The notes under the pieces were generated by a model. The model was given only the letters and a program-made list of their open reading frames with translations. It made no database searches and was not told the origin of the DNA. From Serinus canaria (taxonomy: Eukaryota; Chordata; Aves; Passeriformes; Fringillidae), in assembly GCF_022539315.1 (NCBI RefSeq), contig NC_066313.1, forward strand, positions 35,315,059 through 35,379,058: 64,000 nucleotides of DNA, given 5' to 3'. Positions 36,886-51,869 of the stretch are shown here, in pieces; position 1 is the first letter of the stretch; each line of letters begins with the position of its first letter. Position numbers and translations under genes: made by a program.

Positions 36886-39800
36886 TGGAGATATCTCTCT
36901 CCTTTGGGTATAGCAATAAGAGGTACAGCCAGCTCAGACCAAACACCTACATTTTAGAAAGCTAAAGTGATATGAACATGACCTAGAGAGATGGCAGCAT
37001 AGTCTTATTGGGTTTTGGGGTTTTTTCCCAACATATCTTCAAAAAAGAAACTCTGGTCAGTATTTGAGTGGGTGGCTTTGGGAGATCACAGGAGCTGCTT
37101 CAAACAGAATTAGTGTTAAAAACACTCTTCATTAATCATCACTGAAATGCCCTGCCAAATTGTTAGATGATAGAAACTCTGTTTAAGAGGAGCAATGAAA
37201 CACACCCAATGAGGTGCTGTTTGCTTAACATTGCTGGTCTATTTTTACAGGCTGCTACACTTCAAGGTTAGGCTTCTTCACAGTATAGGTCCTTCAGTAA
37301 AATCTGTGATCCAAGAGAAGACAGAAAATTGTAGACTCAACAAGAGGCATTTCTTTTTGTTATTACTAGAGGAAGAAATACTGGCTTTCCTGGGAAACCA
37401 TCTCACAGATCCAGAGATCCACTAATCTATAGAGTCTGTATCACTGAGGACTTTAACTGATCACATTTGTAAGATATTTATTTCCTACCCAGCTTCTTCA
37501 GGGACAGAGCTGCTGTTGGACACAGGCCCATCACAGGCTCCAGTGACATCTGCATCAATTAGTACTGCTTTCACAAGCATTAACTTCAGCATGAACTTTG
37601 AAATTTTGGAAGTCTGTTGTGCCTACAGGGTAAAAAAAGACCAAACCTCTTCAACACATTGTCTGCTCATCTTGGTCCCTGAAATCCCATTGCCTCTTGT
37701 CTCAGTCAGGAAAGAGAGTGTCTGTGAATTGAGAGGAATATCATGAAGAAAAAAGATAACCTTTGGACTTTAATTTCACTTTTCTTCATCCTTGAATTGG
37801 CTAACAGTGAGGAGTGGGGTTTGCAAGATTTTTTCCAGATTCTATGGCTCAAAGAAATCCTCCCAGGAATGTCTCTCAGCCATTAATGCCTGAAATTCCC
37901 CCTTGTATAAAATTGCATAAAATTAATATAGGCTGTAGCTCTTTCCAAAATGTGTTCATCCAATATTTAAGCTTTCAAAGTGATTATAAGGTTGGATAAG
38001 GTTCTTCTTCAGCTTCTGGCTCTGAAAACCAGTAATGCTGCTGTATAATTTGGAAAAGAAAATCAGATGTTCCGATATATAAACCCCAGGCACATGTCTG
38101 TCTTTGAATAATATATCAAGGATCTCAGAATAAAATCTCTTAATAATTTAACCATCAACCCTGAGTCTTTCATTGTTGATATCTACAAAAAAAGAGATAA
38201 GGTCAAGATGAATGTTCAGATATACCTTTGTACCCACTGATGCTAAAGCCATTCATATATCCCACATCTAGGATATAAACAATGCTTAGTGAGATCTCTA
38301 TCTCAGATCTTGACTGATGACATTTTAACACAGTGGAATATGGTTATTGGGAATTAAAAACAGCATAGGTCACTGAGCAAACCACTGATCTGGAAATAGG
38401 AAAATCTGGGCTGTATTCCCAGGCATGTCACCAGCCTATTGCTCAGCCATCACCAATTAATATTTTCCTTCTTGCCCCTTACACAATTTTTCTATTTAGT
38501 TGATCAAATAGAATCAAAGAGACAAATTCTGTACTTATGGGCAAAGACTGATCCCTCAGCCAGTGCTACTCTGTCTAATGTAAAATGAACATGAGGTCCT
38601 GGAGAAAGGGGACAGGCAATGGCACTGACCAGTGGAGTTCAGGTTCCTTTTTCACCTCCATCTCCTGTGCTGGGCCTATTGCTGGCAGCATGGTTGTTCA
38701 GCTTCAGGAGAGGAGTAAGAAAAAGTTTATCTCCGATCCTAACCTGCTATCAGATCCACTCCATGCACAGTTACCTCACTGCAAGGCTATTACATGGCTC
38801 TGTGTAGTAGCAGCCTACCAGCAGTTACAGAAAGCATGACTTCAGCTACCTAATACCAAATCCATTACTTATTTTTCTGAGCCAAGGAACATTTTGCAGG
38901 CTCTGAAACTCAATTACACTGGCAACATAAACATAATTTTATATTTTGCTTAAAGAAAATACCTTAACCTAGAAATCCAATTTCATGCACTTTTTTTTTG
39001 GGTATTTCCTGTTGGGTCATATAGTTAATTAATCCAATATGCTTATTTTGATGCTTCCCTTCTGCTTTCCTTCATCACTTTCAGCCTTATGAAGAGACAA
39101 GTAGTAAATAAATCTGACGTATGGAACAATCTCACCAACAGTTTTAACAGCACCATTAAGACAGCAGTGAAGTGGATTATGATGTAAGAACTAGCAGCAA
39201 CATGAAGTCATACATGTGGGCACAGTTTTTGGAAACACCAGCTCCAAAAAGCCAAAAAAGGCAAGGGAATCAGATGATGCACATACATTCACAGAAGAGG
39301 AGAATTTGTTTCTGTGCAGGCTTTCATTGCTTTGCTTTATTGACTGTTGCCAATTATTTTTTTTAATGTTTCTGTATTTTTAGATTTATATTTACATTTA
39401 CATTTATATGTATATTTATGTCTGTGTAAATTTTTCTTTTTTAAAACTCAGGAATTTATTCAACACTAAGGCAAAATGTTTAATTTCAGATTCAAGTTTT
39501 TTGAAATGAAAGTGGGTCTGAAGCAGAACACTTCATCTTGAATCAAAGTGATTTTGCATTCTCAGAATGGCTTTTGCTGCTTTTTGCATCTGGAACTGCT
39601 AAAACAAACAACTGATAAAAATGTTTTTAGCATTGACAAATCTTCATCTTTTCTTCATGAAAAATGTATTCAATTAATAGGTACTGTCTAGTTTTATTAG
39701 GATTTCATACAGCTATCAAGGTTTCTCCACAGATACCTGAGAAAAATTGATTCCCATTGGTCAACTGAATATCTAGAATTTGTGCTTACTGTTGACATGG

Positions 39801-42800
39801 CAAAAAACCACTCAAGAATTTCCCCTCAAAAGGCACAGAGGCCCTTCTGTATCCTCAGATGTGTTTAACTTGTTTCTCCCCGAGTGCATAACTACAATTC
39901 CACCATGTCCAAAATAGGTCTTCTTCATTTAAGGACAGCTCTATCTTGTGACATTTGACAGGAACTCAGTTTTGTGCTTTAAGAGCAAAGCAAAAGAATC
40001 AACTGCTCCCTATTCCGACACAGAGACCACTGACTGTTTAGGTCTCCCTGCTGTTTTCTGCTATTCTCCAGGTGACTTCAATACAGCTCAACAAGCCTGA
40101 GAGAAGCATTGCGAAGTCTGGTAGTTAATAAGAGATATTTTCTAGGAGTGAGTGATTCTAAAATATGCAAAGCTTTAGAGCAATCTTTTTAATGGAAGCC
40201 AGAAGCATCACCTATTTTTCTCATATCTATGAGGAGTTTGTTTGCTTTGTATTGGTCTGATTTTCTCGTTTTCCTGTGTTCATTAAAATCAGTGATTACA
40301 GGTAAGTTCTAGGAATGGAATAACTGATCGGTATGTGAAAAAGAGACTGTAATGCCAAAGTCCATCAAGCAATGATTCCATTCTTCTTTTAAAACGAATT
40401 TCTAGTGCTGCAACTGTTGAGAGATGTCCACATCATTTGTATTTGAATAAATCTATCTGGAAGTGACACAAAAAGAGCAAATAATGCTTGACGGGGAATA
40501 AATGTGTTAGACAAACTCTCCCACAACGACACATATTAGTACATTTGGAGAGCAGAGGGATTAACCAGCAGATGGTAAATTGTCTGACATATATGCTAGT
40601 TGACAAGGTTTTACAACCTTCAAATATTGTACTAAATAAGTTTTTATTGAATGTGAGATTTCTGCCCCTGAAGTTTGCTTTATATCATTTTTTTTAGAGG
40701 ACTGTTGTCAGCTTCAGGGCTAAGGTACTTTTGAGACTGAAAAATGCCATTTACAGCTACTGGTTGAAGGAGAGAAGATAAAATTAGAATCTGAGATGAC
40801 TTCACTCAATCAGGTGAAATCCTAAATCATCCCTGGAGGCAGTGACTCTGGAACAAAATCAGCCAACAGAAAACGTTACTGAGCTGCTCTTGGATCACAT
40901 TTTCACCGCAGTCAGTACTGTAAACACCAAGCACGCAGATGGCACAGCATCAGCATCAGCTGCGAACACTGCCTGCGAGCTATTGGAGACACTCCTCTCC
41001 TCCTTCCCCCCTCCATCCTGGTGTAACTCCTCTGCCTCAAAGCTGGCACAGGCAGCAGGAGGGCCTGCAGGAGGGGAAACAAGTTCACAGCACAAAGCCT
41101 AGGGAGCTTTAGTTTCAAAACACGGGGTGAGAGAAGGCTAGCTGCTTTCTGAAGTCCACGTCAAAACAGGGTATTATTTCATTCTTTTACTTGTGAAGAT
41201 GATAGTTCTTTGGGGAAAGGCAGACTGGGTAAACACTTTGCAAGACGCAGCTGCAGTGAACTATGAGACAGTGAATTCCCAGGGGCACTGGTGGCAGATC
41301 CACTTGGGAACCTCAGAGGACTTAAGACAGCCTTGGGAGACAGGAGCTGCTAAGAGCTTCTGTAAACGTGAGCCACAACCTGTTATCTGTCATGAGGCTC
41401 TTCTGTTGATCACAAAGTAGGATCCTTGCTGCTGCATGTGTTCTTCCTCTTAGGAATGATCAGAATTGTTACCCATCTATTTTAATTTGGAGTCACTTTG
41501 ACATCAAAATTGACAAAGCACCCTTCAAAAGCCAGTCTTATTGCTGTCTGCACTGTTCTTTCCTCTCATCCTAAATGGAAAAAACAGCATTGAATGCTCG
41601 TCCTGAAGACTTACAAAAAACAGCACTGCTGGTACCACAACAGCATTTTCTTGGTTAGTAAAGAACTTCACAGTACAGCATACAAGAGTCACAGGACCTA
41701 ATCTCACTCAGTATAGAATGTGCAAATAATTTCAGCCAAACATTTATTAATCTAAACAAAATTAGCCTAGAAATAGAAGTGTGTTAATCTGCTTGCAAGT
41801 AAATTTACTCTTTGAACAGGAAATAAATCACTGTAAAGGTAAGGGTGTTTTATTTTTTGCCATTTTTCTGTATATGTTTCATTTCCACAACAGAATAGTT
41901 TGACTGTTAAAGATAAAAGTTTGCAGCAGGTGCAGCAATATATATATAGTGTGAGTTGACAGCCAAAGCTGCCTCTTTGGACAGAACAATGCACCTGAGC
42001 ACAAGCATCAAAGCTAAAGTTCATTTAAGGACCCAGAAAAATAAATGACCAGGGACAGGAAGCAAAATCCACAAGGAAAGGGAGGCCCCCATTACATGCC
42101 CCTTCACAGCACCATACAGGCTGCTCTGAGAGAAATGACCAGAACATCAGGGTACTTTCCACACCGTTTTCTTTACTTGGCAATGTGTAGGAATGACACT
42201 GAAGGTGACACCAACCACCAAGCTTTTGCTCCATTTTTGGCTGCCATTAATTGGCCTGGAATAATCAGCCACTGAACTCTAAGCATAAACATTAACGTGG
42301 CCTCTGCATAAAAATAAGTAATAAGATTGTCATATGTTCAGATGAAAGCTCTCCTATGGCATATTCAAAAAAGAAAGGGCAAGATTAATTTTGATGCAAC
42401 CCTACACAGACTTGTCTGCTGTCACCTCTTGTCATTCTTGTCTAGAACCATCTCATCCAGCATCTTTGCCAAGTGTCTGTGTTTAGGGTACGTTGCTTCC
42501 CTTTAAAGTCAGCATTTTGCTTTACTGAGGTCTTTTCACACATGAAAGGAAAGAGATGGAGCAAAGTAAGTTTCTTTCCACCACTAAGCAGAATCTATTC
42601 TCTTTGCTTATTTGGGGTTTTGGGGGGTTTTGTTTGTTTGCTCATTTGTTTGTTTGTTTCCATGAGACTATTCTTCTCAACCATGCAGCCATAAATGAAA
42701 CAGCCACACAGACAGGACAACACACTGCCCTTCTGAGACCAAAATAAGCAGTCAAAGGGAAATTATCTCAGCCTGGAGAGGCTTTGCTGATGGAGGTGAA

Positions 42801-44748
42801 AGCACACATTTCAGTATCTAGCTGTTATATGGGAGTTTTTGCAAAATGGTCTTTCACATGCTGTGGCTTGACTCATCTTTACTGCAGTATGCTAGCAAAA
42901 AAGGTTACTGCTTTCAGCAAGAGTAAAGCTTATGCTGATGCAAACTTTTCAGATCCACTCATGAATCTAGCATCTGGAAGCCTGTTAATCAGAGCCAAGA
43001 GGTTTCTTTAATACTCCCAGTGGCTTACAGTCCTCAGCAAGACTTTCCATTTTGTGGAACGATTAGTTACTGTGTTACACAGAGGGGGGAAAAAAGCTGA
43101 AATTTGTTACTGATTGTGCTCTCAGCAGTCACCCAGTTATAAAGCAATGCACCTGGAAATCCCTTCTCTGAAGTGTAGCACAATGAAGGCACTAAGTTGC
43201 CTATTACAGCTCCCTTCGGTCCCAACTTGTGTTTAATTTTTAAGGATATTGAACAGGTCATTTGAGACACTGTTAGCAGTAACTTTAAAAATCTTCAGAG
43301 TTTTCATCTTGAATGCCAGCAGGCTTATTTGAGCCTGAGAAAGTAGTGAGATCACTTACAGTCTCCTGAGAGTGGAAAAACCCCATGCATTTATGTTCAT
43401 TCTTCCAAAGCTGCCTTTTGTACCAACCTTTGTTATGATTTCACTACAAGGCTAATCAAACCCAAAAAAGAAGACCAAAAGCTCTTTCTGGATATTACTG
43501 TACTAGGATATATAAGGGAGTGAGTTGAAAGAAACAGTGAAGGCTGGTTTTCTGGAGCCAAACTGAAATTAGGATTTGCAGGCTAATAAACAAGACAGAG
43601 AAATTTAGTGCAATGGAAAGGAACTTTACCCTGAAGACAGTTCCCAGATGCACTTGAGCTTTGTCTCTTTTTTTTCGTTTGACTTAGCTGGGATTCATTC
43701 CTGTCCTGATCCAATGATTTCAGGGATACCTCCAGAAACTTTGTTGCCCTAGAACACAAGTTGTCTCAAAAATCACCAGTATTTCTTCACCTTTCTATCT
43801 GATTATAGGCATATATTTTAGGTGATTGAGAAATCATACTCCCTACTCTAGCAAATTAGCACCACAAGAATGGCTTTTTCTGAGAAAAACCCAGAACTGA
43901 CAAGGAAAACAAAAAAGAAAAAGTAATCATGGAACACATTCTTGTAAATGTTTCCTAATAAAAAAAATTGTCTTTGGCTCAATCCACAGCCATCCCAAAG
44001 CAATGTAATTATCTCCCGAGACTTGTGCTTGCTTTCCCCAAAGGTATTGTCACCAGTTTTGCATTGAGTCTTTTTATCTTCTGGCAATTCAGGCCCTTTA
44101 AGCAAGGAACATTATTCTTAAAACAACTGAAAAAATTTTGCTCTCATTCCTTTGCATCATCACTCTGTACTTTCTGTCCCCAGGCTGCTTGTGCCTGGCC
44201 CTCAGAGAAAACCCTTTGCTATACAGGACTGAAATTTGGCAAATATTTTGGAGACAAAGTCAAGGAAAATTATACTGTTCTTAAAAAGCAAAAAAATAAA
44301 CACTGATTAAAAATATTTTTATGAAAAAAAGACATTTTAGATGCAAAAATACATTTTTATTTGATGAACCAATGTTGCCCTTACTCTCACACTCTTCTCT
44401 TTGAAAAGAAAATCCCCAAACCTCTTCCTCATCAGAAATCATGAAAATCACTTGCCATCTAGTGAGTTTTATGTGTAGACATCAGGATTTTTTCTGCAGT
44501 TTAACAGTTTTTAGGGAATGCACCAGAATAATTTTTTTAAATGTACTGTACTATGGTTAAGTGTGTAGTACTCTATACTGCCTTAAATTCACTTCTAGAT
44601 ATGAAATTAAGCTGGAAAAGTAGTACAGTGGGGCTCATTCTAAATGGAAAAAGGAAGGTGCATCAAGAAGATTTTCGCATGGGGGAAAAAAAAGAAAAAA
44701 GAAAAGAAAAAAGGGAAAATACACAACAAGTAAGTTCTAAGCTTTATA
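36886..44748. other. Longest stretch without a recognised repeat or gene
   Basis: Almost 8 kb without a repeat family or gene that I can recognise. The only compositional feature is the less AT-rich, CpG-containing patch at 40842-41102. Short GTTT-rich sequence lies at about 42610-42660 and a purine tract at 44682-44720. Open frames reach at most 112 codons (43968-44306) and show no motifs. Confidence 0.45.
40842..41102. other. CpG-containing patch open on both strands, unverified
   Basis: The plus strand is open for 86 codons with a polar, T/S/A-rich composition, and the minus strand is open for 66-68 codons over the same bases. Several CpGs occur within 150 bp, which is unusual for this window. 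There is no recognisable domain, clear splice pair or promoter motif. It may be an old exon, a regulatory element or chance. Confidence 0.2.
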
Positions 44749-44960
44749 TCACACAATTACAGAATTGCTAGGGTTCAAAGGGACCTCTGTGGATCTTCTA
44801 GTCCAACCACCCTGGAGGGGTGGTCAAGTCAGGGTAACCTGCAGCAGGTGACACAAGAATGAGTCTGGCACTGTCCTCTTGGCACCTGACTTTGAAATAT
44901 TTCTATGTATTGTTAAACCCCCCCAGTCTGTTCTTTTCTAGATTAAACATGATCAGCAGG
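44749..44960 (-). mobile_element. CR1 LINE 3' fragment
   Basis: The tail reads ATCACACAATTACAGAATTG, followed by the family's AAAGGGACCTCTGTGGATC and CTAGTCCAACCACCCTGG blocks in reverse complement. A worn GTTCTTTTCTAGATTAAAC block near 44930 matches the usual CTCCAGGCTGAAC. Confidence 0.85.
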
Positions 44961-47900
44961 TATTATTGAGTTATTTATCTTTCTCTTTTAGAAAATGAAA
45001 TATGGCCATTTATCCTATTAAAGATTGTCTATAAATCACAGGTACTTAGTCTTCAAGGGAACATTTCAACTCCTTTCCATTAACTGTACTAAATGTGTTT
45101 GAAGATTTTTTTTTTAGCAGTAAAATGTTACTAAAGGCCTCAAAGTGATTGACAGAAAAACTGTGGTCTTTTCACCTATCCTGAGACTTTTATAACACTG
45201 GCATGAACATGTGACCCAGTAAACTCAAACTGTCTCTCATTAAAGTAACTGGGAACAAGTAGAACTAGTCAGAGACATGTGACTCGTTTAGGGGCAAAAT
45301 TAATCCCACCCTATAATTTTCAGTTACTCAGACCTGACTATGATGGAAGCCAAGAAAACTGCCTTCAATGTGCATGTCTACATGTCAAATGAACCTCTGT
45401 AAGTTTGTCCAGTGAGATCAGCAAATTACTTCAAAATCTGTACTGAGATTAATGAAGACAGGTAATATTTCTACTGTTGTGTAGGGAGTGTATGAAGGGA
45501 GTATTACATTATATGGTCAAAAATTCCAGGAAGTTTATTGGGTTTTATTAAAATCTAGAGGACAATGATCCATTTTGCACTTGTCTCTTCCTTCACTCGC
45601 TTCACATACATTGTGACCCAAACCCATTTAATGTAATCCCAGGCACAGAATTTCCTGCATCATTTATCTCCCTGTGGTGTTGTTCTTTCTTTTTTATAAT
45701 ATATTATGGACAAATGGTGGTTGGAGAGGCCTTCACAGCTAACAGAAGCACAAACAGAGACTGGAGTGTGTCTTGAACATAACTAACAACAGAGCAGCAC
45801 AGTTATCCTCCATGTCTGACAATTTAGATTCAGGAATTCAGGTCTTGATCTGAATATGTACTAAAGGCAAGAGATTTGACAAGCCCCACATGGGCTATGG
45901 GGAAAATACAGAGAAGGGGCATTTCCCTGCCATTTCAGATGTCTCCTTTCTAGGCAGTTCAACCAAGAAATGGTACCTCATTTGGAGGAAGAACACATGT
46001 GCCTTTTGGGTGGCAAAATCAAAACTGCTGAGTCACACAGAAATAACATGACTTTCCACAAATTTCCTCCAGTTATTTACCCAGTGCAGCCTACGGAATA
46101 AGGTGCTGGATGTAATCCCCCCCCTCTCCATGTGAGTGTGTGGATGTTGAAACCCAGGTAGTCCCAGGTGCTATAGTTTTATATCCTGTAGTTTATAGCT
46201 TACAACCCCATTCTGCAGTTCCTTTTCAGAAGTGTAATCAAGAGGAATTCTCTGCAGTTATATCACACACAACCAAAACATGACATCAATTCTATGCCCT
46301 ACTTCAGCTTTTCCCACAGACTTTTAGAGGAAAAGCACCTGGTCTAGTGCTATTGTAGCAGAAAAGTCCTGTTTTCTGTAGGGGTGTTTGGTGCCATTTT
46401 TTAATAGATTCTAAGCTATATTCTTGAGTGTACTGAGCCATTAATGTATTCAACTTTTGGTTGCAGTCATAGCAGATGTTAAGAAAATTGTGTTCATAGG
46501 GTTGGATCTGTTGCATCTGCTTCTTCTGAGACATGCAGCCTTTCTAGCTCATTGCACTCTCTTTAAATTAAAAATAAGCCTAAAAATCTGAGTTTGTCCT
46601 TGATGTTAATCAGGAAAAAAAGAGAGAGAAAAAAGAAAGAAAATTAAAATTACATGTACTTATTGGAACTTTTTTGTAAACTAGAACAAAAACCAGAGTG
46701 GAAAAGTTTCTCAGGTTCTCTGAATGACCATTGTTCATCTTCGTCAGTTGACTAAAACCACCATCTAAATAAAGAAAAAAAAATAGTGGTTGGAATTAAC
46801 ACCATTAAACAACAATTGTGATAGAAAGCAGGGTAGCCAAGCCAGCATCAGCAACCAGCAGCCATAAGCTGCGTTGTCTTCAGCATCTGCTGTGGCTTTG
46901 AACCCTGTAGAAAGAACAGTGGACAGCCGTTCTCAGTCCTGCCTCCAAAGGACTTTGAGATCACTTGACAGCTATGATTCACAAAAATTTGTTTATAGCT
47001 GTTATTACTGCTTCCTATCCTGCAATCAACTTCCACACACAGATGTTTGCAGCTCCCCTGTTTTCCATTTGCAGACAAGTTTGCCCCAAAGACAAAGGAG
47101 ACCAAGGATCTTGCTTGTCTTATCGTGGGTTTGCTCAGTTCAAATGGGCTGTACTATAAGCTGCTCTTGTGCAGCTAAAAGTGTACCAGAGGTTGGCCAC
47201 AGCTCTCTGATCATCTGGAAAACACATAACAGAGAAACTTACACTTCTCTCTGTCCCAGATTGTCCCAGATTTTGCTGGTAACTTGGTAAGCCATTTCCA
47301 GACTGTTCACTCTGAATCTTCAAGTTATGCCCTCTTGGCTTTAATTTATTCCATGTAATTTGGGGGTCCTACAATGCTGACATTCCAGCTTGCCCTTGGA
47401 AGGTGCCCAGCTCTCACATTTGGCTGTGGTCCAAGGCACTTTTTAAGTAAGTAAGTGTGTTTATATATTGGGGAAAAAAGAGGGTGATTGTTAATGTACA
47501 AATCATTGATGTGTAGGTAAAAGCAAACAAGATGGGAATTAGACTGGAAATATTCAATAACACAGCCAAAATAAATACAACAAGTGTATATCAAGACATA
47601 TTTAATGGAGGATTTTTGGTTCCAGAAATATGAGGCTGTTGCAGATTAATTCCATCTAGATTCTAAATGTTAGGTACCTGTTATAAAACATTAATGTATG
47701 CTTGGTCTACATTACTGGAGAATCAGAGGAATTGATTTATGTGCTTTATGAAACAATTCTTTCTACCATCAAAGAAACCTTCCTTAAGATGAAATGAATA
47801 GGTCTCTGAAGCTCACTTTTCCCTTTTTTCCTCTCTCTTGTCTACAGAGGAAGCCAGTGAAAGTTGCTTAGTTGCCCATGTATATATTTCCTCTCATTTC

Positions 47901-50348
47901 AGCAACCCTAGAGTACATAGGATGTCCATAAGGAACTAGCAGTTATGGCATGGGACTTGCAAGTTCTTCTAACAGTCGAGAGTGACAAGGTGGAATATCT
48001 TAAATTGTCTCTAATCACAGAAAAAACTTTGCATGTGGGCAGCAGAGCCCACCCTAGATGAATGATCAGCTTGGGCTAGAATTTAGATGGCTAAATTTGG
48101 GTGAAGTTAATCCTGACACAATTTAGGTGTCTTGGACTGGATTTGGTTGCTCACACCATGTAGTATCTTTTGAGATGTTTTAGAATTATACTGGCTGGAG
48201 ACCAGCTGCCCCTGCAACACAGAGGTCTTACATAGGTCTGCATCTTCTCTGCCAACCAACATATCCAATTACAGCAGATACCTCCATGTTGGCAACGTAC
48301 CCAAGTCAATGTCTGCACTGTCTCAGTTCTGTGCAGTAAATTTTCTATTATCCAGGCCTACAAAATCTGGCTCTGTTTCAAGGGGAAGCAGTCAGGCAAA
48401 AAATCTAGACAAAATCTAAGGACAGACATTTTAAATTCACTTAGGAGCTTCTATATTCAAGTATTATCACTGTGCCGACATCAATGGGATGCCACTGGTT
48501 TGGACAGGAAATAATTTCAGATCCCTTGCAAAAGACAAGCCCCATTTCAAAAATGAAGCCAAGAGCACAGGTGTGAGACCTGACTACCTATTTTCTAGAT
48601 GGAATCTAGTAGATAAGGAGGACACTTGACAAATTAGTACATTAATATTTTGCCTTTGGTAATAAAGGGAAAGAAGTATGTGACTGTCAGGAGATAAAGA
48701 TGAGGGACTTTTTTAAAAGTGAGAATAATTTATTAGGGGAAGGAGGAATGAACTGTGGCACAAAGAGATAATTTCCGCAACTACCAACTTCCAACTTTGT
48801 TTTCCTTATTTACCAGGGTTCAAATGATTTTTTTTTTAATTTTTTAACAGCATTAGAGACATCTAGTGGCTTAAAAGCATAAAAGAAGGATATTTTCCGA
48901 CAGTTCCTACTCCACCCTGAAACACATGGGAAGAAAATGGGGCATTCACACAATCCAATAAAGCTGAGGCAAAGGAAACCATTTTTCCTTTTGCATCTCC
49001 CAAAATATGGAGATGGGAAGAGGGGATAGAGGTGAGTGAATGATGGTGCAAGTTACATGTGGGCATGGAAAGGAGAAAGCACTGTGAGATACTGGTATTT
49101 TAGCCTGGAGTATAAAGCTACTCAACTGAGCCATGTGGAATGTAAGCATAAGTCTCACTCAGTTCCTGAATCTCATGCAAAACAAAAAGTTGGTTTTTTG
49201 ATTTTTTTTTTTTAACAGCCCTTGCAATAGCCAACATAGAACATGACTGGAAGTTTATCCCAGGTCATCAGATGTTGCATGGAAATCAAAGTGGTTTCTT
49301 GAAAAGCCAAGTAGAAAACTTCCTGCCTACTGTTGAGAAAATCACCCTTAGTTAAAAAATGAAAAAATCATAACAGGCTGGAATCCAACACTTAGCTGGG
49401 AAAAAAAAGGACAGTTTGATATCTGCTGCAATTCTGTTGAAATCAAGGAGTTATGCAGCAGATCATAATAATGCAGAGTATTCCAATAATAACATAAAGT
49501 TTCTTGCTTGAAAGAACAACAGCAACTAAAACCCCACAACATCATGTTGTTTAATGTTGATTTCTACTGTGAGTTGTTAAAAGCTTCTCCCCCAAACTGT
49601 CTTCCATTCCAGCTCAAAACCTGATTACTAAGGGAAACCAGGGTTTGCAGAAATGTGGTGCACACCTACAAGTTATCCCTAAAAGGACAAGGGACATTGA
49701 GATATATGCAGTGTAGATGAAATCTACAGACTCCTCAGGCAGTTTTGCTATTTAAAGCATCAGTATGTATGGAGACTGTATAGAAAGTCAAATAGCTTGT
49801 AATTAATGGCACACATTTCTGTACATTTTCCTTTAGGCAGTTACACCAATCGATTTGGAATGAGATAGAATATCATTTCTCTTATATTGTGTATAAGATG
49901 CACAAACATGTATCTATGGATCGTGACAGAAGGTGGATGTGTTTTTCTGACTTGCAACACTTTGTTGCTTGGTGTAGAGACTAGGTGCAATAGTCTCTAC
50001 ACCAATATCTTCCTTGATATTTCACCCATTGGGAAAAAAAGACAAAGGCACTCTTCCAAAGAGCACCTGAGGATCCTGAGACAGAGGAAACCTCTGGGTT
50101 TCTGGGTAAGGCATGAAAGACGCAAGAGGAGAGACCCAGGCATAAGGGAGACTGCGGTACCCACAGAAAATGGGAAACCACTGAAAATACCCCTGTCAGG
50201 ATGTGGAGGAGATATAAAGCAAGAGATTTTTCATGGGTCATCCTCATAGTTTGTTCCAAAATAAAACTTAACATTGAGGATTTCAAAGCCTCCATGGGAT
50301 GTCCTTGGTGTTCTCTGTTTCAGTGTATAGTGAGGGTGGATGCAGTTT
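44961..50348. other. AT-rich non-coding stretch
   Basis: No gene is recognised. Frames at 46874-47290 (138 codons, plus) and 49887-50249 (120 codons, plus) lack domains. The second begins next to a fold-back at 49969-50005 and is basic-rich (KKRQRHSSKEHLRILRQRK-like), probably by chance. Confidence 0.45.
49969..50005. repeat. Inverted repeat, perfect 14-bp arms, 9-nt loop
   Basis: TTGGTGTAGAGACT (49969-49982) pairs exactly with AGTCTCTACACCAA (49992-50005). Confidence 0.92.
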
Positions 50349-50458
50349 TCATAGAATCACAGAATGGTCTGGGTTGGGGGGACCTTAAAGATCATCTAGT
50401 TCCAACCTCTCTGCCACAAGCAGGGATGCCACTGAGTAGATCAGGCTGTATGTCAGGT
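50349..50458 (-). mobile_element. CR1 LINE 3' tail, about 110 bp
   Basis: TCATAGAATCACAGAATGG opens a short but well-preserved reverse-complement CR1 end. It runs through GGACCTTAAAGATCATCTAG and ends near AGTAGATCAGGCTG. It is strongly 5' truncated and looks younger than the neighbouring copies by its closeness to the family sequence. Confidence 0.95.
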
Positions 50459-51818
50459 ATTGTGCACAAAACAACCCAGTGGTTCTGCCCAGTATGTTAC
50501 AAAGCAGAATGAGCCCATGGTGGAATGGATTGGCACAGCCTACTTTCACCAGCATAAGCAGACAGATCTGCAAACAAGAAAGTCTGAAACCTGATCTCTT
50601 TTAGACTCTCTTATTAAGCTTTAAGCATGCACATTATGTATACCTTCCAGAAAATAGAGGATAAAATTGCCCTTGTCAGTTTTTTTCTTCCTCATGCCTG
50701 CTGGGGCAAGTCAACCCTGTAAGCCCATCTATAAACTGCAGAGTGATTTAATACAATGAATCTGCAGATGAATAGCAAGTTCTAAGTTTTTGAATTAATG
50801 AGAAATATAACAGTTTTTTCCTAGCCCAATTGCTTGGTGTATTATTTTTATGACTGAACATTTTGCTTCACCTACTCAGATTATCCTCTAATTGTCACAA
50901 TCTGGTTACATGTAAGCATTTGGTCCAGGTTATCAAAAGTAACATATCAGGTATCTAATCATTCTACAGACAACCTTCCAGTGACAAAAATGCAGTGATC
51001 CACATTGAGAAAGTGTTAAAAGAATCACTGTTTCTGACATCACCATGGATGTTTCAATCTGCTTCTTCCTTTTTCATTCCAAAATGCTCCCATGTTCCTG
51101 TCAATACTATCACTGCCTCTCCACAATAACCATTATGTTCACTCATGTCAGTTATCCAGAGCACCTGCTAAGCTGACCCATCATACAGTAACTATAAGTC
51201 AGCTACATCCTTTTTTTTGACTGATAACCAAGATGTTCCAATTGATTTTCTTCTTTTTTTTTTTATTTTGACTAATTCCGGGCAAGATCAATGCACAACT
51301 GAAATTCCGTGCCACGGAATCAGATAGCTGGCTGCAGCACCAGCAGACAGAAGGACAGAAAAAGAATAGGTGGAATTCGAGATAAGGTACATATTATGCT
51401 GCAAAATGTATCCATCAGCCAAATGGATTTGAGTTCACCGTATACTGTTGTCTCCTCCAAACCAATGCTCTGACTTTCTGTAGGGATGGCATCACTGTTC
51501 AGGTACCAAACAGTTTGTTTTCTGTGGTGGCCTGTACCTGTCTAAGGGCTTATCTCAGTTATCTACATCTGGGGACACAATTTGACTATATAAAAGTATA
51601 AACTTGCAGATACATGATAAAACATAACAACCTTACCCCTTATCTTGATCTTTTGGTAATAGCTCCCTTGTTTTCATCTCTTCAGTGGCTTCACTTTATT
51701 TGTTGTTCTTTGAATCTACCCAAGGTACTGCAGAGAACAGAAGCAACCCTTTACTGCCTGATGTAAGTAAGTGACAAAACTGCAAAGAGAAGATGATAAC
51801 CTTGAATATTCCTATGTT

Positions 51819-51869
<51 letters not shown>

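Noticed and set aside
49887..50249. Basic-rich 120-codon frame as a nuclear protein
   Set aside because: The basic run comes from purine-rich DNA; no domain, and it begins over a fold-back repeat.
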